Source: Ulva prolifera (Eukaryota > Chlorophyta > Ulvophyceae > Ulvales > Ulvaceae). From it: a stretch of 64,000 bases of DNA. Position numbers and translations under genes: made by a program. Below, piece after piece: positions 11,640 to 24,695 of the stretch (positions within the stretch are counted from its first letter, which is position 1; each line of letters begins with the position of its first letter). Below the pieces are notes generated by a model. The model did no database searches. It had not been told where the DNA came from and saw only the letters and a list, made by a program, of their open reading frames with translations. The DNA is taken from NCBI GenBank assembly GCA_023078555.1, contig CM041197.1, forward strand, positions 7,027,810-7,091,809. The letters run 5' to 3'.

Positions 11640-14600
11640 TGCACATGCAGGTTTGACAATTCTATTGAAAACATGAAGAAGGTTACCATGTTATGCATTC
11701 TTTTTTGAGGATGTCCTGGTGTCCAGGAGTGCTTTGTGCACCATCGCACGCCACGTGCGTTGTCCATGCACGCCATGTGCGTTGCCCATGCACGGCACGT
11801 GCGCACGCCCGCACGACCAGATATGCACTTTCAGGTGTGGCAATTCCTTTGATGACATAAAGAAGGTAATCATTTGGTGCATTCGTGTTTGAGGACGTCC
11901 TGGTGTACAGGTGTGCTTTGTGCACCATCGCACGTCACGTGCGTTGCCCATGCCCGGCACGTGCGCACGCCCGCACGGCCAGATATGCACATGCAGGTTT
12001 GACAATTCTATTGAAAACATGGAGAAGGTTATCATGTTATGCATTCGTGTTTGAGGATGTCCTGGTGTCCAGGAGTGCTTTGTGCACCATCGCACGCCAC
12101 GTGCGTTGTCCATGCACACCACTTGCGTTGCCCATGCACGGCACGTGCGCACGCCCGCACGACCAGATATGCACTTGCAGGTTTGGCAATTCCTTTGATG
12201 ACATAAAGAAGGTAACCATTTGGTGCATTCGTGTTTGAGGACGTCCTGGTGTACAGGTGTGCTTTGTGCACCATCGCACGTCACGTGCGTTGCCAATGCC
12301 CGGCACGTGCGCACGCCCGCACGACCAGATATGCACATGCAGGTTTGACAATTCTATTGGAAACATGGAGAAGGTTATCATGTTATGCATTCGTGTTTGA
12401 GGATGTCCTGGTGTCCAGGAGTGCTTTGTGCACCATCGCACGCCACGTGCGTTGTCCATGCACGCCATGTGCGTTGCCCATGCACGGCACGTGCGCACGC
12501 CCGCACGACCAGATATGCACTTGCAGGTTTGGCAATTCTATTGAAGACAAAAAGAAGGTAATCATTTGGTGCATTCGTGTTTGAGGATGTCCTGGTGTCC
12601 AGGAGTGCTTTGTGCACCATCGCACGCCACGTGCGTTGTCCATGCACGCCATGTGCGTTGCCCATGCACGGCACGTGCGCACGCCCGCACGACCAGATAT
12701 GCACTTGCAGGTTTGGCAATTCTATTGAAGACAAAAAGAAGGTAATCATTTGGTGCATTCGTGTTTGAGGATGTCCTGGTGTCCAGGAGTGCTTTGTGCA
12801 CCATCGCACGCCACGTGCGTTGTCCATGCACGCCATGTGCGTTGCCCATGCACGGCACGTGCGCACGCCCGCACGACCAGATATGCACATGCAGTTTTAA
12901 CAGGTCCATTGCAGACATGAAGAAGGTAATCATTTGGTGCATTCGTGTTTGAGGACGTCCTGGTGTCCAGGAGTGCTTTGTGCACCATTGCACGTCACGT
13001 GCGTTGCCCATGCCCCGCACGTGCGCACGCCCGCACGACCAGATATGCACATGCAGGTTTGACAATTCTATTGAAAACGTGATGGAGGTTACCATGTTAT
13101 GCATTCTTTTTTGAGGATGTCCTGGTGTCCAGGAGTGCTTTGTGCACCATCGCACGCCACGTGCGTTGTCCATGCACGCCATGTGCGTTGCCCATGCACG
13201 GCACGTGCGCACGCCCGCACGACCAGATATGCACATGCAGTTTTAACAGGTCCATTGCAGACATGAAGAAGGTAATCATTTGGTGCATTCGTGTTTGAGG
13301 ACGTCCTGGTGCGCAGGAGTGCATCCTGCACCATCGCACGTCACGTGCGTTGCCCATACACGGCACGTGCGCACGCCCGCACGACCAAATATGCACGTGC
13401 AGGTTTGGCAATTCCTTTGCAGACATAAAGAAGGTAATCATTTGGTGCATTCGTGTTTGAGGACGTCCTGGTGTCCAGGAGTGCTTTGTGCACCATTGCG
13501 CGTCACGTGCGTTGCCCATGCACGGCACGTGCGCACGCCCGCACGACCAGATATGCTCTTTCAGGTTTGGCAATTCCTTTGATGACATAAAGAAGGTAAT
13601 CATTTGGTGCATTCGTGTTTGAGGACGTCCTGGTGTACAGGTGTGCTTTGTGCACCATCGCACGTCACGTGCGTTGCCCATGCCCGGCACGTGCGCACGC
13701 CCGCACGACCAGATATGCACATGCAGGTTTGACAATTCTATTGAAAACATGGAGAAGGTTATCATGTTATGCATTCGTGTTTGAGGATGTCCTGGTGTCC
13801 AGAAGTGCTTTGTGCACCATCGCACGCCACGTGCGTTGTCCATGCACGCCATGTGCGTTTCCCATGCACGGCACGTGTGCACGCCCGCACGACCAGATAT
13901 GCACTTGCAGGTTTGGCAATTCCTTTGAAGACAAAAAGAAGGTAATCATTTGGTGCATTCGTGTTTGAGGATGTCCTGGTGTCCAGGAGTGCTTTGTGCA
14001 CCATCGCACGCCACGTGCGTTGTCCATGCACGCCATGTGCGTTGCCCATGCACGGCACGTGCGCACGCCCGCACGACCAGATATGCACTTGCAGGTTTGG
14101 CAATTCCTTTGAAAACAAAAAGAAGGTAATCATTTGGTGCATTCGTGTTTGAGGACGTCCTGGTGTCCAGGAGTGCTTTGTGCACCATCGCACGCCACGT
14201 GCGTTGTCCAGGCACACCATGTGCGTTGCCCATGCACGGCACGTGCGCACGCCCGCACGACCAGATATGCACATGCAGGTTTGGCAATTCATTTGGAGAC
14301 ATAAAGAAAGTAATCATTTGGTGCATTCGTGTTTGAGGACGTCCTGGTGTCCAGGAGTGCTTTGTGCACCATCGCACGCCACGTGCATTGTCCATGCACG
14401 CCATGTGCGTTGCCCATGCACGGCACGTGCGCACGCCCGCACGACCAGATATGCACATGCAGTTTTAACAGGTCCATTGCAGACATGAAGAAGGTAATCA
14501 TTTGGTGCATTCGTGTTTGAGGACGTCCTGGTGTCCAGGAGTGCTTTTTGCACCATCGCACGTCACGTGCGTTGCCCATGCCCCGCACGTGCGCACGCCC

Positions 14601-17206
14601 GCACGACCAGATATGCACATGCAGGTTTGACAATTCTATTGAAAACGTGATGGAGGTTACCATGTTATGCATTCGTGTTTGAGGACGTCCTGGTGTCCAG
14701 GAGTGCTTTGTGCACCATCGCACGCCACGTGCATTGTCCATGCACGCCATGTGCGTTGCCCATGCACGGCACGTGCGCACGCCCGCACGACCAGATATGC
14801 ACATGCAGTTTTAACAGGTCCATTGCAAACATGAAGAAGGTAATCATTTGGTGCATTCGTGTTTGAGGACGTCCTGGTGCCCAGGAGTGCATCCTGCACC
14901 ATCGCACGTCACGTGCGTTGCCCATACACGGCACGTGCGCACGCCCGCACGACCAGATATGCACTTTCAGGTTTGGCAATTCCTTTGATGACATAAAGAA
15001 GGTAATCATTTGGTGCATTCGTGTTTGAGGACGTCCTGGTGTACAGGTGTGCTTTGTGCACCATCGCACGTCACGTGCGTTGCCCATGCCCGGCACGTGC
15101 GCACGCCCGCACGACCAGATATGCACATGCAGGTTTGACAATTCTATTGAAAACATGGAGAAGGTTATCATGTTATGCATTCGTGTTTGAGGATGTCCTG
15201 GTGTCCAGGAGTGCTTTGTGCACCATCGCACGCCACGTGCGTTGTCCATGCACGCCATGTGCGTTGCCCATGCACGGCACGTGCGCACGCCCGCACGACC
15301 AGATATGCACTTGCAGGTTTGGCAATTCCTTTGAAGACAAAAAGAAGGTAATCATTTGGTGCATTCGTGTTTGAGGATGTCCTGGTGTCCAGGAGTGCTT
15401 TGTGCACCATCGCACGCCACGTGCGTTGTCCATGCACGCCATGTGCGTTGCCCATGCACGGCACGTGCGCACGCCCGCACGACCAGATATGCACTTGCAG
15501 GTTTGGTAATTCCTTTGAAGACAAAAAGAAGGTAATCATTTGGTGCATTCGTGTTTGAGGACGTCCTGGTGTCCAGGAGTGCTTTGTGCACCATCGCACG
15601 CCACGTGCGTTGTCCATGCACACCATGTGCGTTGCCCATGCACTGCACGTGCGCACGCTCGCACGACCAGATATGCACATGCAGTTTTAACAGGTCCATT
15701 GCAGACATGAAGAAGGTAATCATTTGGTGCATTCGTGTTTGAGGACGTCCTGGTGTCCAGGAGTGCTTTGTGCACCATTGCACGTCACGTGCGTGGCCCA
15801 TGCACGGCACGTGCGCACGCCCGCACGACCAGATATGCACTTGCAGGTTTGGCAATTCATTTGAAGACATAAAGAAAGCAATCATTTGGTGCATTCGTGT
15901 TTGAGGACGTCCTGGTGTCCAGGAGTGCTTTGTGCACCATCGCACGCCACGTGCATTGTCCATGCACGCCATGTGCGTTGCCCATGCACGGCACGTGCGC
16001 ACGCCCGCACGACCAGATATGCACATGCAATTTTAACAGGTCCATTGCAAACATGAAGAAGGTAATCATTTGGTGCATTCGTGTTTGAGGACGTCCTGGT
16101 GCCCAGGAGTGCATCCTGCACCATCGCACGTCACGTGCGTTGCCCATACACGGCACGTGCGCACGCCCGCACGACCAGATATGCACTTTCAGGTTTGGCA
16201 ATTCCTTTGATGACATAAAGAAGGTAATCATTTGGTGCATTCGTGTTTGAGGACGTCCTGGTGTACAGGTGTGCTTTGTGCACCATCGCACGTCACGTGC
16301 GTTGCCCATGCCCGGCACGTGCGCACGCCCGCACGACCAGATATGCACATGCAGGTTTGACAATTCTATTGAAAACATGGAGAAGGTTATCATGTTATGC
16401 ATTCGTGTTTGAGGATGTCCTGGTGTCCAGGTTTGATTTGTGCACCATCGCACGCCACGTGCGTTGTCCATGCACGCCATGTGCGTTGCCCATGCACGGC
16501 ACGTGCGCACGCCCGCACGACCAGATATGCACATGCAGTTTTAACCGGTCCATTGCAGACATGAAGAAGGTGAAAATTTGGTGCATTCGTGTTCGAGGAC
16601 GTCCTGGTGCCCAGGAGTGCATCCTGCACCATCGCACGTCACGTGCGTTGCCCATGCACGGCACGTGCGCACGCCCGCACGACCAGATATGCACATGCAA
16701 TTTTAACCGGTTTATTGCAGACATGAAGAAGGTAATCATTTGGTGCATTCGTGTTTGAGGACGTCCTGGTGCCCAGGAGTGCATCCTGCACCATCGCACG
16801 TCACGTGCGTTGCCCATACACGGCACGTGCGCACGCCCGCACGACCAGATATGCACTTTCAGGTTTGGCAATTCCTTTGATGACATAAAGAAGGTAATCA
16901 TTTGGTGCATTCGTGTTTGAGGACGTCCTGGTGTACAGGTGTGCTTTGTGCACCATCGCACGTCACGTGCGTTGCCCATGCCCGGCACGTGCGCACGCCC
17001 GCACGACCAGATATGCACATGCAGGTTTGACAATTCTATTGAAAACATGGAGAAGGTTATCATGTTATGCATTCGTGTTTGAGGATGTCCTGGTGTCCAG
17101 GTTTGATTTGTGCACCATCGCACGCCACGTGCGTTGTCCATGCACGCCATGTGCGTTGCCCATGCACGGCACGTGCGCACGCCCGCACGACCAGATATGC
17201 ACATAT
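11640..17206 (+). repeat. Divergent distal part of satellite A with an additional linker subtype
   Basis: From about 11,650 a new linker type appears: TTTGACAATTCTATTGAAAAC followed by a GTTATCATGTTATGC or GTTACCATGTTATGC segment. It often follows monomers with a GTGTACAGGTGTGC core in place of GTGTCCAGGAGTGC. These monomers are interspersed with ordinary ones and form longer, less regular periods, with comparable points at 13,615, 15,021, 16,243 and 16,913. The pattern fits the known tendency of satellite array edges to be less homogenised than the centre. Confidence 0.8.
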
Positions 17207-17209
17207 ACA

Positions 17210-17226
17210 TTAGGGGTTAGGGGTTA
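17210..17226 (+). repeat. Telomere-like tract TTAGGGG x2.4 at the satellite A inversion point
   Basis: The 17 bases TTAGGGGTTAGGGGTTA are two full TTAGGGG units plus TTA. The tract is absent from all other A or B monomers I read and lies exactly where the A monomers reverse. To its left the forward unit ends in CAGATATGCACAT; to its right the sequence starts CCGTGCATGGGCAACG, the reverse complement of CGTTGCCCATGCACGG. Its G-rich strand points rightward, as expected for a cap on the right end of the left-hand array. It resembles (T)TTAGGG-type eukaryotic telomere repeats but is too short to identify the lineage. A chance origin cannot be excluded. Confidence 0.65.
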
Positions 17227-17991
17227 CCGTGCATGGGCAACGCACGTGACGTGCGATGGTGCACAAAGCACACCTGGACACCAGGACGTCCTCAAACACG
17301 AATGCACCAAATGATTACCTTCTTTATGTCTTCAAAGGAATTGCCAAACCTGCATGTGCATATCCGGTCGTGCGGGCGTGCGCACGTGCCGTGCATGGGT
17401 AACGCACATGGCGTGCATGGACAACGCACGTGGCGTGCGATGGTGCACAAAGCACTCCTGGACACCAGGACGTCCTCAAACACGAATGCACCAAATGATT
17501 ACCTTCTTTATGTCTTCAATGGAATTGTTAAACCTGTAAGTGCATATCTGGTCGTGCGGTTGTGCGCACGTGCCGTGCATGGGCAACGCACATGGCGTGC
17601 ATGGACAATGCACGTGGCGTGCGATGGTGCACAAAGCACTCCTGGACACCAGGACGTCCTCAAACAGGAATGCATGACATAATAACCTTCTTCATGTCTG
17701 CAATGGAGCTGTTGAAACTGTATGTGCATATCTGGTCATGCGGGCGTGCGCACGTGCCGTGCATGGGCAACGCACATGGCGTGCATGGACAACGCACGTG
17801 GCGTGCGATGGTGCACAAAGCACTCCTGGACACCAGGACATCCTCAAACACGAATGCATTACATGATAACCTTCTCCATGTTTTCAATAGAATTGTCAAA
17901 CCTGCATGTGCATATCTGGTCGTGCGGGCGTGCGCACGTGCCGTGCATGGGCAACGCACGTGACGTGCAATGGTGCACAAAGCACTCCTGG
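17227..17991 (-). repeat. Satellite A array, inverted orientation
   Basis: About 4.3 monomers of satellite A occur as the reverse complement, recognisable by GTGCATGGGCAACGCAC, GTGCACAAAGCACTCC and TGGACACCAGGACGTCC. One monomer (about 17,508-17,729) carries a rare linker otherwise seen only at the very start of the window. The last inverted monomer has the TTTGACAATTC-type linker in reverse complement. The array stops within CACTCCTGG at 17,991, where satellite B begins. The junction shares TGG with the B consensus GCATGGTTCC, a 3-bp microhomology. Confidence 0.95.
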
Positions 17992-19101
17992 TTCCATGTC
18001 CGTGCAGTATGTCGGGCACTATGTTGGGCACTATGTAGGCATGGTTCCATGTCCGTGCACTATGTCGGGCACTATGTTGGGCACTATGTAGGCATGGATC
18101 CATGTCCGTGCAGTATGTCGGGCACTATGTTGGGCACTATGTAGGCATGGTTCCATGTCCGTGCAGTATGTCGGGCACTATGTTGGGCACTATGTCGGGC
18201 ACTATGTAGGCATGGTTCCATGTCCGTGCAGTATGTCGGGCACTATGTCGGGCACTATGTAGGCATGGTTCCATGTCCGTGCAGTATGTCGGGCACTATG
18301 TTGGGCACTATGTAGGCATGGTTCCATGTCCGTGCGGTATGTCGGGCACTATGCCGGGCACTATGTAGGCATGGTTCCATGTCTGTGCAGTATGTCGGGC
18401 ACTATGTTGGGCACTATGTGGGCATGGTTCCATGTCCGTGCGGTATGTTGGGCACTATGTTGGGCACTATGTAGGCATGGTTCCATGTCCGTGCGGTATG
18501 TCGGGCACTATGCCGGGCACTATGTTGGGCACTATGTAGGCATGGTTCCATGTCCGTGCAGTATGTCGGGCACTATGTTGGGCACTATGTAGGCATGGTT
18601 CCATGTCCGTGCGGTATGTCGGGCACTATGTCGGGCACTATGTTGGGCACTATGTAGGCATGGTTCCATGTCCGTGCAGTATGTCGGGCAATATGTCGGG
18701 CACTATGTAGGCATGGTTCCATGTCCGTGCAGTATGTCGGGCACTATGTCGGGCACTATGTAGGCATGGTTCCATGTCCGTGCAGTATGTCGGGCACTAT
18801 GTTGGGCACTATGTAGGCATGGTTCCATGTCCGTGCAGTATGTCGGGCACTATGTTGGGCACTATGTAGGCATGGTTCCATGTCCGTGCGGTATGTCGGG
18901 CACTATGTCGGGCACTATGTTGGGCACTATGTAGGCATGGTTCCATGTCCGTGCAGTATGTTGGGCACTATGTCGGGCACCATGTAGGCATGGTTCCATA
19001 TCAGCAGTATGTCGGGCACTATGTCGGGCACTATGTAGGCATGGTTCCATGTCCGTGCAGTATGTCGGGCACTTTGTCGGGCACTATGTAGGCATGGTTC
19101 C

Positions 19102-20950
19102 ATGTCCGTGCAGTATGTCGGGCAGTATGTTGGGCACTATGTAGGCGTGGTTCCATGTCCGTGCAGTATGTCAGGCACTATGTCGGGCACTATGTTGGCA
19201 TGGTTCCATGTCGGTGCAGTATGTCGGGCACTATGTCGGGCACTATGTAGGCATGGTTCCATGTCCGTGCAGTATGTCGCGCAGTATGTTGGGCACTATG
19301 TAGGCATGGTTCCATGTCCGTGCAGTATGTCAGGCACTATGTTGGGCACTATGTTGGGCACTATGTAGGCATGGTTCCATGTCCGTGCAGTATGTCGGGC
19401 ACTATGTTGGGCACTATGTAGGCATAGTTCCATGTCCGTGCAGTATGTCGAGCACTATGTTGGGCACTATGTCGGGCACTATGTAGGCATGGTTCCATGT
19501 CCGTGCAGTATGTCGGGCACTATGTTGGGCACTATGTCGGGCACTATGTAGGCATGGTTCCATGTCCGTGCAGTATGTCGGGCACTATGTTGGGCACTAT
19601 GTAGGCATGGTTCCATGTCCGTGCAGTATGTCGGGCACTATGTTGGGCACTATGTAGGCATGGTTCCATGTCCGCGCGGTATGTCGGGCACTATGTCGGG
19701 CACTATGTTGGGCACTATGTAGGCATGGTTCCATGTCCGTGCAGTATGTCGGGCACTATGTTGGGCACTATGTAGGCATGGTTCCATGTCCGTGCAGTAT
19801 GTCGGGCACTATGTTTGGCACTATGTAGGCATGGTTCCATGTCCGTGCGGTATGTCGGGCACTATGTCGGGCACTATGTTGGGCACTATGTAGGCATGGT
19901 TCCATGTCCGTGCAGTATGTTGGGCACTATGTCGGGCACTATGTAGGCATGGTTCCATGTCCGTGCAGTATGTCGGGCACTATGTCGGGCACTATGTAGG
20001 CATGGTTCCATGTCCGTGCAGTATGTCGGGCACTATGTCGGGCACTATGTAGGCATGGTTCCATGTCCGTGCAGTATGTCGGGCAGTATGTTGGGCACTA
20101 TGTAGGCATGGTTCCATGTCCGTGCAGTATGTCAGGCACTATGTCGGGCACTATGTTGGCATGGTTCCATGTCCGTGCAGTATGTCGGGCACTATGTCGG
20201 GCACTATGTAGGCATGGTTCCATGTCCGTGCAGTATGTCGCGCAGTATGTTGGGCACTATGTAGGCATGGTTCCATGTCCGTGCAGTATGTCAGGCACTA
20301 TGTTGGGCACTATGTTGGGCACTATGTAGGCATGGTTCCATGTCCGTGCAGTATGTCGGGCACTATGTTGGGCACTATGTAGGCATGGTTCCATGTCCGT
20401 GCAGTATGTCGAGCACTATGTTGGGCACTATGTCGGGCACTATGTAGGCATGGTTCCATGTCCGTGCAGTATGTCGGGCACTATGTTGGGCACTATGTCG
20501 GGCACTATGTAGGCATGGTTCCATGTCCGTGCAGTATGTCGGGCACTATGTTGGGCACTATGTAGGCATGGTTCCATGTCCGTGCAGTATGTCGGGCACT
20601 ATGTTGGGCACTATGTAGGCATGGTTCCATGTCCGTGCAGTATGTCGGGCACTATGTTTGGCACTATGTAGGCATGGTTCCATGTCCGTGCGGTATGTCG
20701 GGCACTATGTCGGGCACTATGTTGGGCACTATGTAGGCATGGTTCCATGTCCGTGCAGTATGTTGGGCACTATGTCGGGCACTATGTAGGCATGGTTCCA
20801 TGTCCGTGCAGTATGTCGGGCACTATGTCGGGCACTATGTAGGCATGGTTCCATGTCCGTGCAGTATGTCGGGCACTATGTCGGGCACTATGTAGGCATG
20901 GTTCCATGTCCGTGCAGTATGTCGGGCAGTATGTTGGGCACTATGTAGGC
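19102..20950 (+). repeat. Satellite B tandem duplication with 961-bp period
   Basis: A run with the unusual variants TCGGGCAGTATG, TATGTTGGCATGG and TCGCGCAGTATG occurs at about 19,102-19,368 and again at 20,063-20,329, an offset of 961 bp. The surrounding monomers (for example TCGAGCACTATG near 19,449 and 20,410) keep the same offset. The edges were not measured exactly. Confidence 0.7.
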
Positions 20951-23900
20951 ATGGTTCCATGTCCGTGCAGTATGTCAGGCACTATGTTGGGCACTATGTT
21001 GGGCACTATGTAGGCATGGTTCCATGTCCGTGCAGTATGTCGGGCACTATGTTGGGCACTATGTAGGCATGGTTCCATGTCCGTGCAGTATGTCGGGCAC
21101 TATGTTGGGCACTATGTCGGGCACTATGTAGGCATGGTTCCATGTCCGTGCAGTATGTCGGGCACTATGTTGGGCACTATGTCGGGCACTATGTAGGCAT
21201 GGTTCCATGTCCGTGCAGTATGTCGGGCACTATGTTGGGCACTATGTAGGCATGGTTCCATGTCCGTGCAGTATGTCGGGCACTATGTTGGGCACTATGT
21301 GGGCATGGTTCCATGTCCGTGCAGTATGTCGGGCACTATGTTGGGCACTATGTCGGGCACTATGTAGGCATGGTTCCATGTCCGTGCAGTATGTCGGGCA
21401 CTATGTTGGGCACTATGTAGGCATGGTTCCACGTCCGTGCGGTATGTCGGGCACTATGTCGGGCACTATGTAGGCATGGTTCCATGTCCGTGCAGTATGT
21501 CGGGCACTATGTTGGGCACTATGTAGGCATGGTTCCATGTCCGTGCAGTATGTCGGGCACTATGTTGGGCACTATGTAGGCATGGTTCCATGTCCGTGCA
21601 GTATGTCGGGCACTATGTTGGGCACTATGTAGGCATGGTTCCATGTCCGTGCGGTATGTCGGACACTATGTCGGGCACTATGTTGGGCACTATGTAGGCA
21701 TGGTTCCATGTCCGTGCAGTATGTTGGGCACTATGTTGGGCACTATGTGGGCATGGTTCCATGTCCGTGCAGTATGTTGGGCACTATGTCGGGCACTATG
21801 TAGGCATGGTTCCATGTCCGTGCAGTATGTCGGGCACTATGTCGGGCACTATGTAGGCATGGTTCCATGTCCGTGTAGTATGTCAGGCACTATGTCGGGC
21901 ACTATGTAGGCATGGTTCCATGTCCGTGCAGTATGTCGGGCACTATGTTGGGCACTATGTGGGCATGGTTCCATGTCCGTGCAGTATGTCGGGCACTATG
22001 TTGGGCACTATGTCGGGCACTATGTAGGCATGGTTCCATGTCCGTGCAGTATGTCGGGCACTATGTTGGGCACTATGTAGGCATGGTTCCATGTCCGTGC
22101 GGTATGTCGGGCACTATGTCGGGCACTTTGTCGGGCACTATGTAGGCATGGTTCCATGTCCGTGCAGTATGTCGGGCACTATGTTGGGCACTATGTAGGC
22201 ATGGTTCCATGTCCGTGCGGTATGTCGGGCACTATGTCGGGCACTATGTTGGGCACTATGTAGGCATGGTTCCATGTCCGTGCAGTATGTCGGGCACTAT
22301 GTCGGGCACTATGTAGGCATGGTTCCATGTCCGTGCAGTATGTCGGGCACTATGTCGGGCACAATGTAGGCATGGTTCCATGTCCGTGCAGTATGTCGGG
22401 CACTATGTTGGGCACTATGTAGGCATGGTTCCATGTCCGTGCGGTATGTCGGGCACTATGCCGGGCACTATGTTGGGCACTATGTAGGCATGGTTCCATG
22501 TCCGTGCAGTATGTTGGGCACTATGTCGGGCACTATGTCGGGCACAATGTAGGCATGGTTCCATGTCCGTGCAGTATGTCGGGCACTATGTTGGGCACTA
22601 TGTAGGCATGGTTCCATGTCCGTGCGGTATGTCGGGCACTATGTCGGGCACTATGTTGGGCACTATGTAGGCATGGTTCCATGTCCGTGCAGTATGTCGG
22701 GCACTATGTTGGGCACTATGTAGGCATGGTTCCATGTCCGTGCGGTATTTCGGGCACTATGTCGAGCACTATGTAGGCATGGTTCCATGTCCGTGCAGTA
22801 TGTCGGGCACTATGTTGGGCACTATGTAGACATGGTTCCATGTCCGTGCGGTATGTCGGGCACTATGTCGGGCACTATGTTGGGCACTATGTAGGCATGG
22901 TTCCATGTCCGTGCAGTATGTCGGGCACTATGGTGGGCACTATGTAGGCATGGTTCCATGTCCGTGCGGTATGTCGGGCACTATGTCGAGCACTATGTAG
23001 GCATGGTTCCATGTCCGTGCAGTATGTCGGGCACTATGTTGGGCACTATGTAGACATGGTTCCATGTCCGTGCGGTATGTCGGGCACTATGTCGGGCACT
23101 ATGTAGGCATGGTTCCATGTCCGTGCAGTATGCCGGGCACTATGTCGGGCACTATGTAGGCATGGTTCCATGTCCGTGCAGTATGTCGGGCACTATGTTG
23201 GGCACTATGTAGGCATGGTTCCATGTCCGTGCAGTATGTCGGGCACTATGGTGGGCACTATGTAGGCATGGTTCCATGTCCGTGCAATATGTCGGGCACT
23301 ATGTCGGGCACTATGTAGGCATGGTTCCATGTCCGTGCAGTATGTCGGGCACTATGTTGGGCACTATGTAGGCATGGTTCCATGTCCGTGCGGTATGTCG
23401 GGCACTATGTCGGGCACTATGTTGGGCACTATGTAGGCATGGTTCCATGTCCGTGCAGTATGTTGGGCACTATGTCGGGCACTATGTAGGCATGGTTCCA
23501 TGTCCGTGCAGTATGTCGGACACTATGTCGGGCACTATGTAGGCATGGTTCCATGTCCGTGCGGTATGTCGGGCACTATGTCGGGCACTATGTTGGGCAC
23601 TATGTAGGCATGGTTCCATGTCCGTGCAGTATGTTGGGCACTATGTCGGGCACTATGTAGGCATGGTTCCATGTCCGTGCAGTATGTCGGGCACTATGTC
23701 GGGCACTATGTAGGCATGGTTCCATGTCCGTGCAGTATGTCGGGCACTATGTCGGGCACTATGTAGGCATGGTTCCATGTCCGTGCAGTATGTCGGGCAG
23801 TATGTTGCGCACTATGTAGGCATGGTTCCATGTCCGTGCAATATGTCAGGCACTATGTCGGGCACTATGTTGGGCACTATGTAGGCATGGTTCCATGTCC

Positions 23901-24695
23901 GTGCACTATGTCGGGCACTATGTTGGGCACTATGTAGGCATGGTTCCATGTCCGTGCAGTATGCCGGGCACTATGGTGGGCACTATGTAGGCATGGTTCC
24001 ATGTCTGTGCGGTATGTCGGGCACTATGTCGGGCACTATGTTGGGCACTATGTAGGCATGGTTCCATGTCCGTGCAGTATGTTGGGCACTATGTCGGGCA
24101 CTATGTAGGCATGGTTCCATGTCCGTGCAGTATGTCGGGCACTATGTCGGGCACTATGTAGGCATGGTTCCATGTCCGTGCAGTATGTCGGGCACTATGT
24201 TGGGCACTATGTAGGCATGGTTCCATGTCCGTGCGGTATGTCGGGCACTATGTCGGGCACTATGTTGGGCACTATGTAGGCATGGTTCCATGTCCGTGCA
24301 GTATGTTGGGCACTATGCCGGGCACTATGTAGGCATGGTTCCATGTCCGTGCAGTATGTCGGGCACTATGTCGGGCACTATGTAGGCATGGTTCCATGTC
24401 CGTGCACTATGTCGGGCACTATGTTGGGCACTATGTAGGCATGGTTCCATGTCCGTGCAGTATGCCGGGCACTATGTCGGGCACTATGTAGGCATGGTTC
24501 CATGTCCGTGCAGTATGTCAGGCACTATGTTGGGCACTATATAGGCATGGTTCCATGTCCGTGCACTATGTCGGACACTATGTTGGGCTCTATGTAGGCA
24601 TGGTTCCATGTCCGTGCAGTATGCCGGGCACTATGTCGGGCACTATGTAGGCATGGTTCCATGTCCGTGCAGTATGTCAGGCACTATGTCGGGCA

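Larger units (their letters stand above)
1..17206 (+). repeat. Satellite A array, forward orientation (161/162/184-bp monomers)
   Basis: This is a continuous tandem array that extends beyond the left window edge. Monomers can be phased on GGACGTCC, which occurs at 94, 278, 440, 624 and 786, giving spacings of 184, 162, 184 and 162 bp. Long monomers carry one extra 22-bp sub-repeat of the form ACGTGCGTTGTCCATGCACG. A 1-bp deletion in an A-rich stretch (ATAAAAAGGCAATC instead of ATAAAGAAGGTAATC) gives 161 bp. Each monomer has a conserved core (GGACGTCC, a TCCTGG/CCAGGA hairpin, GCACGTGC, GTGCGCAC, CAGATATGCAC) and a variable linker of several types (TTTTAACAGG, TTTAATAGG, TTTGGCAATTCC, TTTGACAATTC). 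Monomer lengths are near a nucleosome repeat length, as in many eukaryotic satellites. I do not recognise the family by name. No gene is seen. Confidence 0.97.

Noticed and set aside
17210-17226. A true chromosome end
   Set aside because: The tract is only 17 bp and satellite continues on both sides; it can only be an interstitial remnant or a chance match.
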